Positions 22,901 through 30,940 of a stretch of DNA of 64,000 nucleotides are shown here, in pieces. The position numbers and the translations under genes are program-made. This DNA comes from Brachypterus glaber (Eukaryota > Arthropoda > Insecta > Coleoptera > Kateretidae). A model generated the notes under the pieces. The model was not told the DNA's origin and did not search any database. It saw only the letters and a list, made by a program, of their open reading frames with translations. Each line of letters begins with the position of its first letter. The first letter of the stretch is position 1. The stretch covers positions 27,300,986 through 27,364,985 of the forward strand of contig OY294049.1 in NCBI GenBank assembly GCA_958510825.1, given 5' to 3'.

Positions 22901-25835
22901 ATGGATAAAGTATAGTATTCTACTCGCGTATAATAGCTATTAATCATTCGGGTGATTAGGTCACTCGCCTTTCGGCTCGTGTCCCAAAATTCACCCTCAT
23001 TGATTAATAGCAATTTCTATATGCTCATTGAATAATATACTATTATGGTTTACTTACCACGTAAAATAATGTAAATAACTTTAACTATAATTTCGCCGTT
23101 CTTTCACACTATTTTGGGTATATTTTTACAAGGGTGTTTGGAAATTTGTGCTTTTTTACATGCAAGTCAATCCTATGGCCAATTTTTCCTCTTGATCGGT
23201 CCCCAAACTCGGCGCCCAGCTACAAAAACATTATACCTTGTCAGAAAAGCCCCAATATTTTAATTTTTGTTCAAAATTGTTATTATAAAATATATATTGA
23301 TTTAAAATTTAGGCAAAAAGTGACCCTTATGAGTGACTATAATTTTATAAAAAAAAATTTTATTTTAACGCATGTGATAAATTTTTCTTAAAAGAATACC
23401 TTTTTTGGAGAGCAAAATTCTAGAGGGGGCAACGTTGTTTAGAAAAATCATGATATATGCGTGGAACTATAGGTATCCAACTCTTTAGTTCAATGGTATT
23501 TCCACAGACTAACGATGCCTCCGCTTGCCAAATCAATTATAGTGAAGGTCTGCACGCCATTTTCCCTGTGTTTTTTGGATAAATATGATCGATTGCAGTC
23601 TTATACAACAAATTGTCGCATTTTAGCAGACATTTAACAAAATTTTGAAACTTTTATAATGTGGGGTGAAAAAGTGATTTTTTTTCTATTTTCGAAATAA
23701 AGCACTTTTTGCCATTTTCTCGTTAACGCTGAACTTTTACCAAAAAAAAAATGAACCAAGCGCCAAGACTAGGCCGACAAATATTTTTTGCAATTTTTAT
23801 TACATATATATAAAAAAAAAACTTTAAGCAATTTTGTTTTATTAAGCTTTTTTTACTTCATTTGTTTTCAAGTTATAGTACATCAAAGTTGTAGAACTAC
23901 AAAAATAGCCATATTTTAAAAACTAATGAAGTAAGAAAAAAACTTAAAATAACAGAATTAAAAAAAAAATAGCTTTTTATATATTTTTAATGAAAAATGC
24001 ATAGTCACCAAAAAAATATTTTTCGGCCTAGTTTTGGCGCTTAGCTCATTTTTGACAAAAAAAATAAGAAACCTTTTTTTATCAAAAGTTATGTTTTAAG
24101 TTATAGTTTTTAAATGTTGATAATATATATCACCGTTAACGAGAAAATGGCAAAAAACACTTTATCACCCCACATTATAAAAGTTTCAACATTTTGTTAA
24201 ATGTCTGTTAAAAATGCTACAATTATTTTTATAAGACTGCAATCGATCAAATTTACCCAAAAAACACAGGGAAAATGGCATACGTGCAGACCGTCACTAA
24301 AATTGATATAGCAAGCCGGGGCATCGTTAGTCTGTGGAAATACCATGGAATTAAAAAGTTGGATACCTATAGTTTTACGCATATATAATGGTTTTTCTGA
24401 ACCAAAAAAAGTCCAAACCAAGCGTTGCCCCCTCTTTAATTTTGCTCTCCAAAAAAGGTATTATTTTAAGGAAAATTGACCATAGCGCCCCCTAAGCGTT
24501 AAAATAAAAACATTTTTTTTTTATAAAATTATAGTCATGAGGGTCAAATGTAACCCAAATTTTAAGTCAATATCTTTTATAATAACGATGTTATACAAGA
24601 ATTAAGAAAATAGGGCTTTTCTGACAAGTTATGATGTTTTGGTAGCTGGGGGCTGAATCGGGGGCCCGATTAAGAAAAAAAAATAGCAGAGTGGTTAACT
24701 TGCATGTAGGAACGCACAAACAAAAATCAGGCGATTTAAAAATCTGTTGCAAAATAAAACGTGTGAAAGAACCGCGAAATTGCAGTTAAAAGAATAACCC
24801 TGTATCATCTAGTTGCTAGTACGGAAAGTATATACAGTGTGTCCCCGGATGGAGTTACAAAGAGGATTTATTTATTATTTTTGATCTCAAAAAAGTCACT
24901 CTTGATAACTTGCCCTGCTTCATTCAGCACTTTTATGTATAGGTAACTCTTACGGTTCATTACATTTTTATTATTTTTTTATTTTTGATATCTCAAAAAA
25001 AGTCACTCAAAAAAAAACAACAAACAACAAAAAACTCGGCACGGATCTCACGATTTGTCATATAGTAAACGCGTGAAATATAAGAAATTATTTTTGCGTA
25101 TACTGTTAGGGAAAAACTATTAGAGTTGCATCAAATTTTGTGGAAATCAGAAAAACCACAAAAAAATAAAATTATAAAAAAACAATCCGTGAAGATATGT
25201 AATGCATTCCATAAAAAAATTGTTTAAAAAAAAAAATTTTCGATTATTTTTTAATTTTGTTTTTGCGAAAAACGAAAAATTAGAAAAAAATCAAAAAAAA
25301 AGTTAAAAAATTCTTTTTTTCAAATTTTTAAAATTTCTTTTTTTGATTTTTTTTTGCGAAAAACGAAAAATAAAAATAAAAAAATCAACATTTTTCAACA
25401 TTTTTTTTTTATTTTCTTTTTGCGAAAAACAAAAAAAAAATAAAAATGAGAGTAACCCCTCATATTTTTTTTGTTTTTAGGGGGATTACTTTCAAAAACA
25501 ATAGGGATCTTCCCCTCATAGAACTTGAGTTTTCCTGATAATTTCAAGTCGATCGGAATTTTCCGTTCTTGTCTACAAAAATCGTGATATCGGACATTTA
25601 AAAAAAAAGTTGCTTATTTTTTCATGAAAAAAAATTATACCAAGTTTTTTGTCTAGGACAATTGTTGAAAATTTTTGAAATTTCGAAACTACCGTATCTA
25701 GCTCATGCCCTGTGAATAATATAATACTGATTTTTATTTCTTTATTTTCAGCTTAAATTAATAGTCAAGTGGGCTTTAAGATCTCCATCAGGAGACGTCA
25801 TTTGTTTTAGGGTTCCAGCCAGAATTACCAACTAA
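4864..25835 (+). CDS. NPC2-like (ML domain) secreted lipid-binding protein, one internal exon not found
   Basis: Visible coding exons are 4864-4945, 20233-20432 and 25752-25835, with donors GTAAGC and GTAAGT and AG acceptors. They join in frame to 121 residues. Residues 1-20 are a signal peptide (MKYFLLSVAVLCLFKEILST). Residues 40-49 (AEIVGVPFPF), C58...C72-P, 'YIYKSKIDVLSIYPQ' and 'LKLIVKWAL..GDVICFRVP' are hallmarks of insect NPC2/MD-2-related lipid-recognition proteins, which bind sterols or other lipids outside cells or in lysosomes. The usual length is near 150 with six cysteines. Here the first (C25), fourth and fifth (C58, C72) and last (C112) are present, but the second/third pair is missing, so about 33 residues between exons 1 and 2 are lacking. 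They could lie in the N gap at 17057-17256 or be lost. Intron 1 is 15.3 kb and intron 2 is 5.3 kb, both full of transposons. Confidence 0.88.
5379..5900 (+). repeat. Two direct copies of a repeat, about 287-bp period
   Basis: The units starting near 5379 and 5664 share 'attattcatgggaccaagac', 'tttataaatccctgatgat' and 'tatgtcacccg' in the same order. The second unit runs into a CATACATACACA tract and a GTCGACTGCAGTCGAC palindrome-like patch. No coding capacity is seen. Confidence 0.75.
6080..6856. mobile_element. hAT-like MITE with CAGGGCCGTAGC ends
   Basis: The inverted ends are CAGGGCCGTAGC and GCTACGGCCCTG, flanked by GGACGGAC (6072-6079) and TGACGGAC (6857-6864), an 8-bp duplication with one difference. 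The interior is AT-rich and repeats 'acaactttt' phrases. No ORF is seen. Partial relatives occur at 8747 and 8909, and another full one at 32983. Confidence 0.85.
7067..7773. mobile_element. TA-flanked foldback MITE (CAGAGCGGTCC ends)
   Basis: The ends are CAGAGCGGTCCAAAAGTCAC and the complement of CAGTGCGGTCCAAAAGTCAC, flanked by TA on both sides (7065-7066 and 7774-7775). The arms are about 190 bp or longer and include G-rich runs. The TA target and CAG ends fit Tc1/mariner-type MITEs. A left-half relative is at 25969-26311, and the inner region also resembles 9560-9660. Confidence 0.85.
7979..8540 (+). repeat. Tandem duplication of the element's left end (283-bp offset)
   Basis: The block from 'cgaggggcgtttcacc' through the ACATTAC array to 'gaccacgtgac' appears twice, at 7979 and again at 8262, with few differences. 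Each copy contains roughly a dozen ACATTA(C) motifs. Confidence 0.9.
8747..9570 (+). repeat. Decayed CAGGGCCGTA hAT-MITE fragments with a hairpin
   Basis: CAGGGCCGTAAATGG begins at 8747 and CAGGGCCGTAGCC at 8909, each followed by G-rich runs as in the full copies at 6080 and 32983. Between them is a strong hairpin (8821-8901) whose arms contain 'ttcaaaaccggg' and its complement. From 9090 to 9550 the phrase 'atgaaatatgcaacttt' recurs about five times. Confidence 0.65.
10228..10385. mobile_element. 158-bp TA-flanked MITE (CAGCCCGTTTGA ends)
   Basis: The left end CAGCCCGTTTGAAATTATAC and the complement of the right end CAGCCCGTTTGAGATTATAC are flanked by TA. The arms continue through 'gagaaaacaaaga' and 'gacgtg'. 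It is compact and near-palindromic. Confidence 0.85.
10557..11329. mobile_element. CCCAGGTAGC element, copy 1 (773 bp)
   Basis: The ends CCCAGGTAGCAA and TTGCTACCTGGG are flanked by TT on both sides, a possible 2-bp duplication. The phrase 'ataacatgacattcacgtga' occurs at both the left end and about 530 bp inside. Motifs TAACAT/ATGTTA and CACGTG recur. It is closely similar along its length to the element at 28140-28920. No ORF is visible. Confidence 0.88.
12258..13247. repeat. Repeat mosaic with a minus-strand K-family copy
   Basis: Bases 12735-13010 are the reverse complement of the repeat at 20870-21200, with shared blocks near 'agcgcctgcgctagaat', 'gtcctagacaaaaaa' and 'cccccaaaaacaaaaaagtt'. 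The rest is A/T homopolymer-rich. No gene is supported. Confidence 0.65.
13248..13860. mobile_element. 613-bp TA-flanked foldback MITE (GGGTGACCCACC ends)
   Basis: The left end GGGTGACCCACCGAAATTTT is mirrored at the right by the complement of GGGTGACCCACCAAAATTTC, with TA on both sides. The arms also share 'ttaccccaatgaacaaattt' and 'tagaggt'. A right-arm relative is embedded at 22210-22430. Confidence 0.88.
13861..15275. other. Intronic stretch with no recognisable gene
   Basis: Short ORFs here do not resemble proteins. The phrase 'gacttagagacttgaaattt' near 14107 is another degraded copy of the repeat seen at 105, 2130 and 9990. Otherwise I see nothing assignable. Confidence 0.5.
15276..16314. 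mobile_element. 1.04-kb foldback element (AGGGTGTTTACTA ends)
   Basis: The left end AGGGTGTTTACTAAGTACG matches the complement of the right end CAGGGTGTTTACTATGTACG; TA lies on both sides. The arms extend almost to the middle, sharing 'ggagctacgcccctt', 'gtaaagacacattaaaa' and 'gcgtccgaaatgg' blocks. It resembles the foldback at 38140-39037. No ORF is seen. Confidence 0.88.
17057..17256. other. Assembly gap (200 N)
   Basis: Exactly 200 N, probably a nominal size. It sits between a foldback arm and a LINE fragment inside NPC2 intron 1, and is one place where the missing NPC2 exon might be hidden. Confidence 0.99.
17257..18640 (+). pseudogene. LINE (non-LTR retrotransposon) 3' end: RT thumb, RNase H, C-terminal Cys/His
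   Basis: The longest frame (17299-17811) reads 'WLYTAVIRHMLTYGSVV', then 'LNHIQRLALMSITRAMRSTP' and 'LETLLCIPPLNIF', the post-RT region of insect LINEs, followed by an RNase H start 'YTDGSKT'. RNase H continues in shifted frames: 'FQAEV' near 17855, 'ILTDSKAS' near 17930 and 'GHNGNVDNEEADRLA' near 18060, so D-E-D-D residues remain. The last frame (18292-18576) holds 'CRGCYMEEETMKHVLCHCP', a zinc-binding C-terminus. Frameshifts near 17300 and 17810 and in-frame stops show it is dead. RNase H suggests an I/R1/LOA-type group; the clade is inference. The 5' end is lost in the N gap. Confidence 0.85.
18641..18835 (+). other. AT-rich 3' untranslated remnant after the LINE
   Basis: No ORF is seen. 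It contains T-rich runs and 'aaataaatttag' before the foldback arm resumes at 18836. It is probably the LINE 3' UTR. Confidence 0.4.
19342..20176. mobile_element. AACGTTA-array element (CCTGGTAGAAA-like ends)
   Basis: The left end reads ACCTAGTAGAAATTTAACG and the complement of the right end reads ACCCTGGTAGAAAAG. The element contains many AACGTTA/TAACGTT motifs in both orientations plus three near-identical 'tatattttataacgtttttg' units at 19980-20100. It interrupts the right arm of the foldback at 16391-20204. The target duplication is unclear (possibly TAAG). Confidence 0.65.
20233..20432 (+). other. NPC2 central exon
   Basis: Encodes residues 28-94 (ETDVESLKNSV...LSIYPQ). It starts in phase 1 after 'gttttag' and ends in phase 0 at a strong GTAAGT donor. 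It holds the C58/C72 pair. Its GC content and codon use stand out from the AT-rich flanks. A transposon end lies about 28 bases upstream, and a second repeat begins within about 15 bases downstream. Confidence 0.93.
20446..21552. repeat. GTGGGCCACCATGAGA-ended element containing a K-family insertion
   Basis: GTGGGCCACCATGAGA at 20448 is mirrored by TCTCATGGTGGCCCA at 21536-21551. Two further internal copies, 'cttatggtggcccag' (21259) and 'cttatggtgacccaa' (21417), share the motif. Exact ends and target duplication were not established. Confidence 0.5.
20545..21212 (+). repeat. K-family dispersed repeat, copy in NPC2 intron 2
   Basis: It runs from 'gaagatatgtaatgctacgc' to 'gcgctgtgaataatataat', with A/T homopolymer runs, a C-run, a GGACAGACAGACAAACGGAC tract and 'ccaagaattttttgtctagg'. 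Copies or parts are at 25180-25737 (+), 37790-37960 (+) and 12735-13010 (-). The ends carry a small palindrome around 'ctagcgcaggcgctg'. The class is unknown; no ORF is seen. Confidence 0.7.
21770..21900. repeat. Cluster of GAATGTGCCCCA motifs
   Basis: 'catggggcacattcgtacg', 'cgtacgaatgtgccccat' and 'cgaatgtaccccaaag' form inverted and direct copies of one motif within 130 bases, including a palindrome at about 21798-21832. The function is unknown. Confidence 0.6.
21966..22770. mobile_element. Foldback element with a second foldback inserted in its loop
   Basis: The outer arms (about 21966-22072 and 22671-22770) are reverse complements, sharing 'cctgattctgaatctttttt' and 'ggccgcacagttt' blocks. 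The inner TA-flanked element 22073-22670 separates them. Confidence 0.8.
22073..22670. mobile_element. 598-bp TA-flanked foldback (CAGAGTGTTTTGAAA ends)
   Basis: The left end CAGAGTGTTTTGAAAA and the complement of the right end CAGGGTGTTTTAGAAAA are flanked by TA. The arms share 'gtagaatttgcttttatg'. The interior near 22210-22430 resembles the right arm of the element at 13248-13860, so it is chimeric. Confidence 0.83.
22800..23066 (+). repeat. Dispersed repeat with 'ggctcgtgtcccaaaattc' core
   Basis: It matches the reverse complement of about 44760-45000: 'aggcctattaatta', 'gggtgattagg', 'ctcgcctttcggctcgtgtc' and 'attgattaatag' occur in the same order. TTAATCA motifs recur. It is non-coding. 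Confidence 0.75.
23069..24802. mobile_element. 1.73-kb giant foldback (CAGGGTTATTC end)
   Basis: The right end (complement CAGGGTTATTCTTTTAACTG) is followed by TA; the left end is more mutated. The arms are near-complementary for about 650 bp each, for example 'aactataggtatccaactct', 'gactgcaatcgatc' and 'taatgtggggtgaaaaagtg' with their complements at 24140-24380. The central region is also self-complementary. No transposase ORF is seen; transcribed, it would form a very long dsRNA. Confidence 0.85.
24803..25179. other. Intronic repeat remnant
   Basis: A CAGTGTGTCCCCGGATGGAG sequence preceded by TA (24834) looks like another Tc1-type element end, followed by 'atttttgatctcaaaaaagtcac' repeated twice. 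No partner end was found. Confidence 0.4.
25180..25737 (+). repeat. K-family repeat ending just before NPC2 exon 3
   Basis: It shares 'gtgaagatatgtaatgc' at the left, 'ggggattactttcaaaa' and 'ttttgtctaggac' inside, and 'ctgtgaataatataat' at the right with the copy at 20545-21212. Its right edge is about 15-30 bases before the exon 3 acceptor. Confidence 0.75.
25752..25835 (+). other. NPC2 terminal coding exon
   Basis: Encodes 27 residues, 'LKLIVKWALRS' through 'DVICFRVPARITN', then TAA. It follows 'ttattttcag'. C112 is the last family cysteine. No canonical AATAAA was seen in the next 150 bases. Confidence 0.92.
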
Positions 25836-25968
25836 ACCAATTGTTGTTATATTTATAAGTTTATATTTTTAACGCCTAAATAGTTTTATATTTATTTTTT
25901 AATAGATGATTATTTTTTATTTTTGTTTCATTTTCTTGCCTAACCTACATAATATGTATATGTATGCA

Positions 25969-26311
25969 CAGTGCGGTACAAAAGTCATCCCGCCATTTAA
26001 CTCTTGAACCAGTTGGGATATCGACTTCAAATTTTAAAGACTTAAATAAGACAAGTATCTTTTGGATGTACATATTCGATATTTGTAGCTTTTAAAATGT
26101 AGTCAGGGGGACACAGGTAAGCAAATAAAATTTACTATTCTACCACATATTTTAATTTTTTTAGAATTTTTGTTTAAGGTTTTCATGCCTCATTTTTTTT
26201 ATGAAAAATACGATTTTTTAAGATTTGTTTTGTAAAATCTTATTTATATCATTTAAAATTACTTTAAAACTTCTGTTTTTTATTTAGTAAAATAATACAT
26301 TCTTTTTAATT
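25969..26311 (+). mobile_element. Left-half relative of the MITE at 7067
   Basis: It begins CAGTGCGGTACAAAAGTCAT and continues with the same order of blocks ('gggatatcgacttcaaatttta', 'cttaaataagac', 'gtagtcaggggg'). It is cut at 26312 by the next element, and the right half was not found beyond it. Confidence 0.75.
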
Positions 26312-26893
26312 CAGGCGCGTAGATACGATTTTTTCTTGGGGGGGGTAGTCAGCATCCAGTGTCGGACTGGGAAGCCCAAGGCTAGTGAGATTTCTAGCCT
26401 AGGGGGACCTCAACATATGCATATTCTTAACCTTTCTTTTTTTACTCCGATTTATTGATGCACCATGTTGTCTAATCAGCATCCAGTGTCGGACTGGGAA
26501 GCCCAAGGCTAGTGAGATTTCTAGCCTAGGGGGACCTCAACTATTAAATTTTTTTAATTTTTTTTCTTTTCCAAATAAAAATTTCTAAAAAATAAATTTG
26601 GCGCCCACCAAAAAAAAACAAAAAAAAAACACCCTTCGAAAAAGCTTTGTCCCTGTGCGTTTCTAGTTTCTACAAAAATTGGAAAATTGGCGACCACCTT
26701 GGCGCCCCTACCAAAACAAAAAAACATCATCTGAAAAAAAAAAGCGCTCACCTTGGCGCGCACCTACCCAAACAAAAAAAAAAACACCCGCTATTATTTT
26801 TTTTATTTTTCATTAAAATAACAAAAAATATATAACAAATATAGATTCTTGTGGGGGGTAAATACCCCTCTACCCACCATATATACGCGCCTG
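26312..26893. mobile_element. hAT-like MITE (CAGGCGCGTA ends) with perfect 8-bp TSD
   Basis: The ends CAGGCGCGTAGATA and TATACGCGCCTG are flanked by TTTTAATT on both sides (26304-26311 and 26894-26901). Inside, a block of about 65 bases starting 'gcatccagtgtcggactggg' occurs twice (26350 and 26479), separated by 57 bases that recur at 29215-29272. Later the phrase 'ttggcgcccacc' recurs. Confidence 0.9.
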
Positions 26894-26962
26894 TTTTAAT
26901 TGGCTTATTTGATCAAAAGTTATTTTAAATAATAACTTATTTATTTATTCATTATTAATATA

Positions 26963-28139
26963 CACTTCTTCAAGAAATTAACGCACCACAAAATATTTTA
27001 AGACAAATATTGCCATTTTAAAACAAACTCTTCCATATTTCATCAAATTTTTGAAGACCCTTGTATATTGGTTATTTTAACAACAAACCACGTTTTTATT
27101 TGTGCTGTTTTTGTTTCGTTATCGAACTTTTATCTGAAGTCGTAAAATTTCTTATAATATAAATGACTTTCAAGGCAGTTAGTGGTTTATTTTTGTCCCA
27201 TTACAGTTTAATTTTTTGAGCGATTCGATAGTCTTCTGTTTGAATTGTTGAAATGCAACGCGAATCCAGAAATTTTACGCCTGCTGAGTGTGCCCAAGCC
27301 ATTGTATTTCACGAAGAAGGTTGGAGCTATCCCCGAATAGGTGACAGCTTTGGTGTGTCCCATACATCAGTTTCACGTACGATTGAACAATTCAGGGAAA
27401 CTTGTGAACGCAGTAGATGAGCTGGACAAGGGACAAATCGAATCCCGACCCCCGGCCAAGATCGTTTTTAAGACTTTCCGCTCTAAGACAACGATTTGTA
27501 ACAACAAGATTGTTGCAATCTAAGCTTCAATACGCACATGGCATTCAAGTAACTTTGGAAACCATTCGACAACGACTTCAGGTAGATTATTTGCATCCTC
27601 GCATTGCTGCCCGAGGGCCAGCCTTAACCGTGGATCACCGTAGAGCCAGGTTTAACTTTGCCAGGGAGCACGTCAACTGGGGGGAAGACTGGGAACGAGT
27701 TCTTTGAACAGATGAGTCCAGATTTTGCCTGCATACGTGTAATAGACGAGTTCGTGTTTTTAGAAGGCCAAATAAATTATGGCAATTTTAATGCTGAACA
27801 CTACATATTGAACATTCTTGAGTAACATGTTTCATTTGCCCCTTATATCGGTGAAATTTTTTTTGCTAATGCAAGATAATGGTCGAGCCCATGAGTTCGA
27901 GATTATTTTTTGGAAGTTGGCATTGAAACTATGGCTTGGCCAGCACAAAGCCCCGACATTAATCGAATGGAGCATGTCTGGGATATACTCGGAAGACAAT
28001 TACGTGCTCATCCCAACCGACCTAAGAACTTGGGGAAACTACTGGTTAAAAATTTGGAATGGACTGGATCAAAACAGCATACGGTCTTATTTTAAGTATG
28101 AATCGTCAGGACTTACAGAAAACCTATGACATGACCCAT
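26963..28139 (+). pseudogene. Tc1-like transposon, decayed transposase (DD34E type)
   Basis: The left end CACTTCTTCAAGAAATTAACG follows TA. From 27254, frames read 'NFTPAECAQAIVFHEEGWSY' and 'FGVSHTSVSRTIEQF' (paired-like helix-turn-helix), then in other frames 'RLSALRQRFVTTRLLQ', 'DHRRARFNFAREHVNW', 'TDESRFCL' (first D), 'DNGRAHE' (second D, 27854) and 'SPDINRMEHVWD' (E, 27950). Several frameshifts and stops make it inactive. The right end is replaced by the CCCAGG element at 28140. A related terminus lies at 63741. Confidence 0.85.
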
Positions 28140-28920
28140 CCCAGGTAGCAAAATAACATGACATTCACGTGAAAGTCACGTTAATATGTGACATGTGTTG
28201 TTAAGATTGTAGTCTCATTTAACAAGAATGTAGCATGGTGGGGATGTCCTAAGTCCGCCCCTAATAACATCACACAATGACATCCCGAAAATAACGTGTT
28301 TGTGACATCATAATGTTATACATTCCTGTTATATCTAATATCTTATGGATGCCGTTACTGGTACTTTAATATTTAAATAATATTCTAGGATATTAGCTTT
28401 TTCTAAATTAAAACCATTAAAAACGCTATAACCCTATAAAAAAATCGGATTTAAAATCAATCAGTAATTGAAACAATCACAGATTGAAACAGATAGATTC
28501 TAAATACGAAATTGCAGATTAAGCGGAGAATATATTCCTTTAATCCGTGTCCATAGTCTTGAGAAGCCCGGCAGAGCCCCCTATCCATTGGAAATCGTAT
28601 AATGTGTATACAATTTCATTATAATAATTTACTCTATCAACATCATCTTATATCGATTTTTTTGCTTCGAACGTCGGTGAGAAGCAAAATAACATGACAT
28701 TCACGTGAAAGCCACGTTAATATGTGACATGCGATATATTCACAGCGTTGCTAAATATTTGTTATTAAATAACAAGTTTGTCACGTCACACGTGTTATGT
28801 TGCAAATGTGATGTTAAATACATGTTATTTTTCAATATTATGTGATGTTATGATTTAGTTTAAAAATACACCCAAAAGTGATGTTAATTTCTTGTAATAT
28901 AACATCCCTTGCTACCTGGG
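28140..28920. mobile_element. CCCAGGTAGC element, copy 2 (781 bp)
   Basis: The same ends and internal order as 10557-11329, with only scattered differences (for example a short extra 'atgtta' near 28315), flanked by AT on both sides. Inserted beside the Tc1-like remnant. The high similarity of the two copies suggests fairly recent activity. Confidence 0.9.
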
Positions 28921-30940
28921 ATATATGGTTCATTGGACAGTGAACGTGTTAAAATTTACTTTTACCTAAGTAAAAACGTTGTATCCTTGAGATTTTTATC
29001 ATATTATGTATCAGAATAATAGTTTTTATTTAGAAAAAGTGGAAAGTTTAAAAATGCGAAGAGATGAATATGAAACATTAGTTTAAAGTTATTAAATCAT
29101 CTTCAGGGTTAGAATATGCATTGCTAATATTTTTTTCTTGTGAAATTAAGTGTATTTATTAATTAAACTTTAGTTTGTTTCATATTATGAAATGTATAAT
29201 GTCAAATATATCGGCATATTCTTAACCTTTCTTTTTTTACTCCGATTTATTGATGCACCATGTTGTCTAATTTCGGTTTTTCAGGGCCTCCTATGATAAA
29301 GACTAATACGTTATATTAAGCTATGATGGCAGAGGTGTAATGTTTCAGAAAAAAATCACATTGTTGTATTTGGGTTAATTTACCAAGAATGCATCTAAAA
29401 ATCCAAAAAAAAATATTGTTTTAATCCTACGGGATCCTTTTCGAGCGACCACTAACAACTGTTATATTTTAATAATCACAAAAGTAAATATTTTATATAT
29501 AATTTTTTTATTTAAAAATAACCCATACAACAGTTATAAATTATTTATCATTTAAGGTAAATAAATTATTTCTAGTGTTCTATGTATAAAAAAATAACGA
29601 AAAATTAAATATTATTGGTGTATAAGTTTTTAAATGTAGTGGGTATAATTTAGAACACACTAGTTGGTACATTCAGTATGTTATCTAACTTCGCTAGCCC
29701 ATAACAAAAGTCGGTAAATAAAATTAAAAAATATTATTAAAATTAGTTTGTGTCTAGCAGAATTGCTGTGAAAGGAACTGGACTCGATACAGGGGAGCCG
29801 AACCCCCTTGCAAAATTGTCTTTACTTTTAATAATACTATGTAATATTATACAGTTATACAATATCTACAAAATATTCTCTCTGTGTAACATACTGCATT
29901 TTTGCAAATATAGCTCAAAAATTGTTGAACATACTACAAACAGTCATGTAATTTTTAGTCTGCTAATAATTTTATCACTTTTACTTAATAGAAAAATGAA
30001 TTGTATGGCGATTGGTACCAAAATCTCATTTTTTGAAATTCTGAGAAATGCTGCGTTCTGTCTACCCACGGCAGATACATGTACACATTTTATAACTTTT
30101 ATATATGAAGAGTGCCTAACCCACAAAATTATTATTTTATAGGAAAAGCAAAAATGTGATTGTTTTTTTTTTCAATTATATTTCTACATAATATTAATTA
30201 TATTTTGATTGTTTACATCGTTTTATGTAGATTTCAACAACAACAAAAAAACTTGAAATAAGGACCGAAACAATAGCCTTAATTATCAAAAGGGCCTAAC
30301 CCACACATTTCTTATAAAGGTATTTTGCATAAAATCTTCTCTTTGCTAGTCTTAAATAGGTTATATTTTTTTCTTGTTTTATTAGAACAGAAAATAATTA
30401 AAGAACAAGAACAACAAGAAATTGTCTTAAATAGGTTCATAATCCTTTTTTAATCAAGAATAGTTAACAGTAAATATATGGGTGGAGCTAAAAAAAGCAA
30501 ATTATTAGAAAAGACTTACCCGCATGTTTATTATAAGATTGTTTTTTTTATAAAATCTTGTCTTTTCTAATTCTGAATAGGTTCATAACCTTTTTTAATT
30601 AAGAATGGTTAACGGCAAATATTTGGGTGGGGCAAAAAAAAACAAATTATTAAAATTTGCACCCCTAATCTTATTTTCCAATGCCTTTTTTACACTTCTA
30701 GTAACATTAGGAATTGTTATTAACTAGAGCGATAAAGTACGTTAAGTAGTAACCCTTTCAAGCAAAAACCGTATTTCGAAAAAAAATAAGGGTTAGGCCC
30801 TTATGTTAGTTGCACTCTTCAGTAAAGGTGTATTAGCATAAAAAAATAATTTTTTTTTTATTTTTGTGGTTTCCGATGCATTGTACATTTTTATGTTAAT
30901 TAATGAAAAAAAAAAAATAAATAGATTTTTTTTGTTAATA
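28921..30940. other. 2-kb AT-rich intergenic stretch, no gene supported
   Basis: Bases 29215-29272 match 26419-26475 (the 'ttaacctttctttttttactcc' block), marking a dispersed repeat. Repeated phrases around 'tagtcttaaataggttat' and 'gggtggggcaaaaaaaa' occur at 30350-30640. The ORF at 29750-30142 shows no recognisable protein. Confidence 0.5.

Larger units (their letters stand above)
20433..25751 (+). other. NPC2 intron 2
   Basis: 5.3 kb, occupied by two K-family repeats, nested foldbacks (21966-22770), the 1.7-kb hairpin (23069-24802) and the other repeats listed here. Confidence 0.75.

Noticed and set aside
24197..24421. 74-codon minus-strand ORF
   Set aside because: It lies inside one arm of the 1.7-kb hairpin; the other arm has a diverged version that is not open in the same frame, so there is no sign of coding constraint.
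29750..30142. 130-codon ORF
   Set aside because: Hydrophobic, AT-driven composition, a weak non-ATG start and no recognisable domain; no splice or promoter context.
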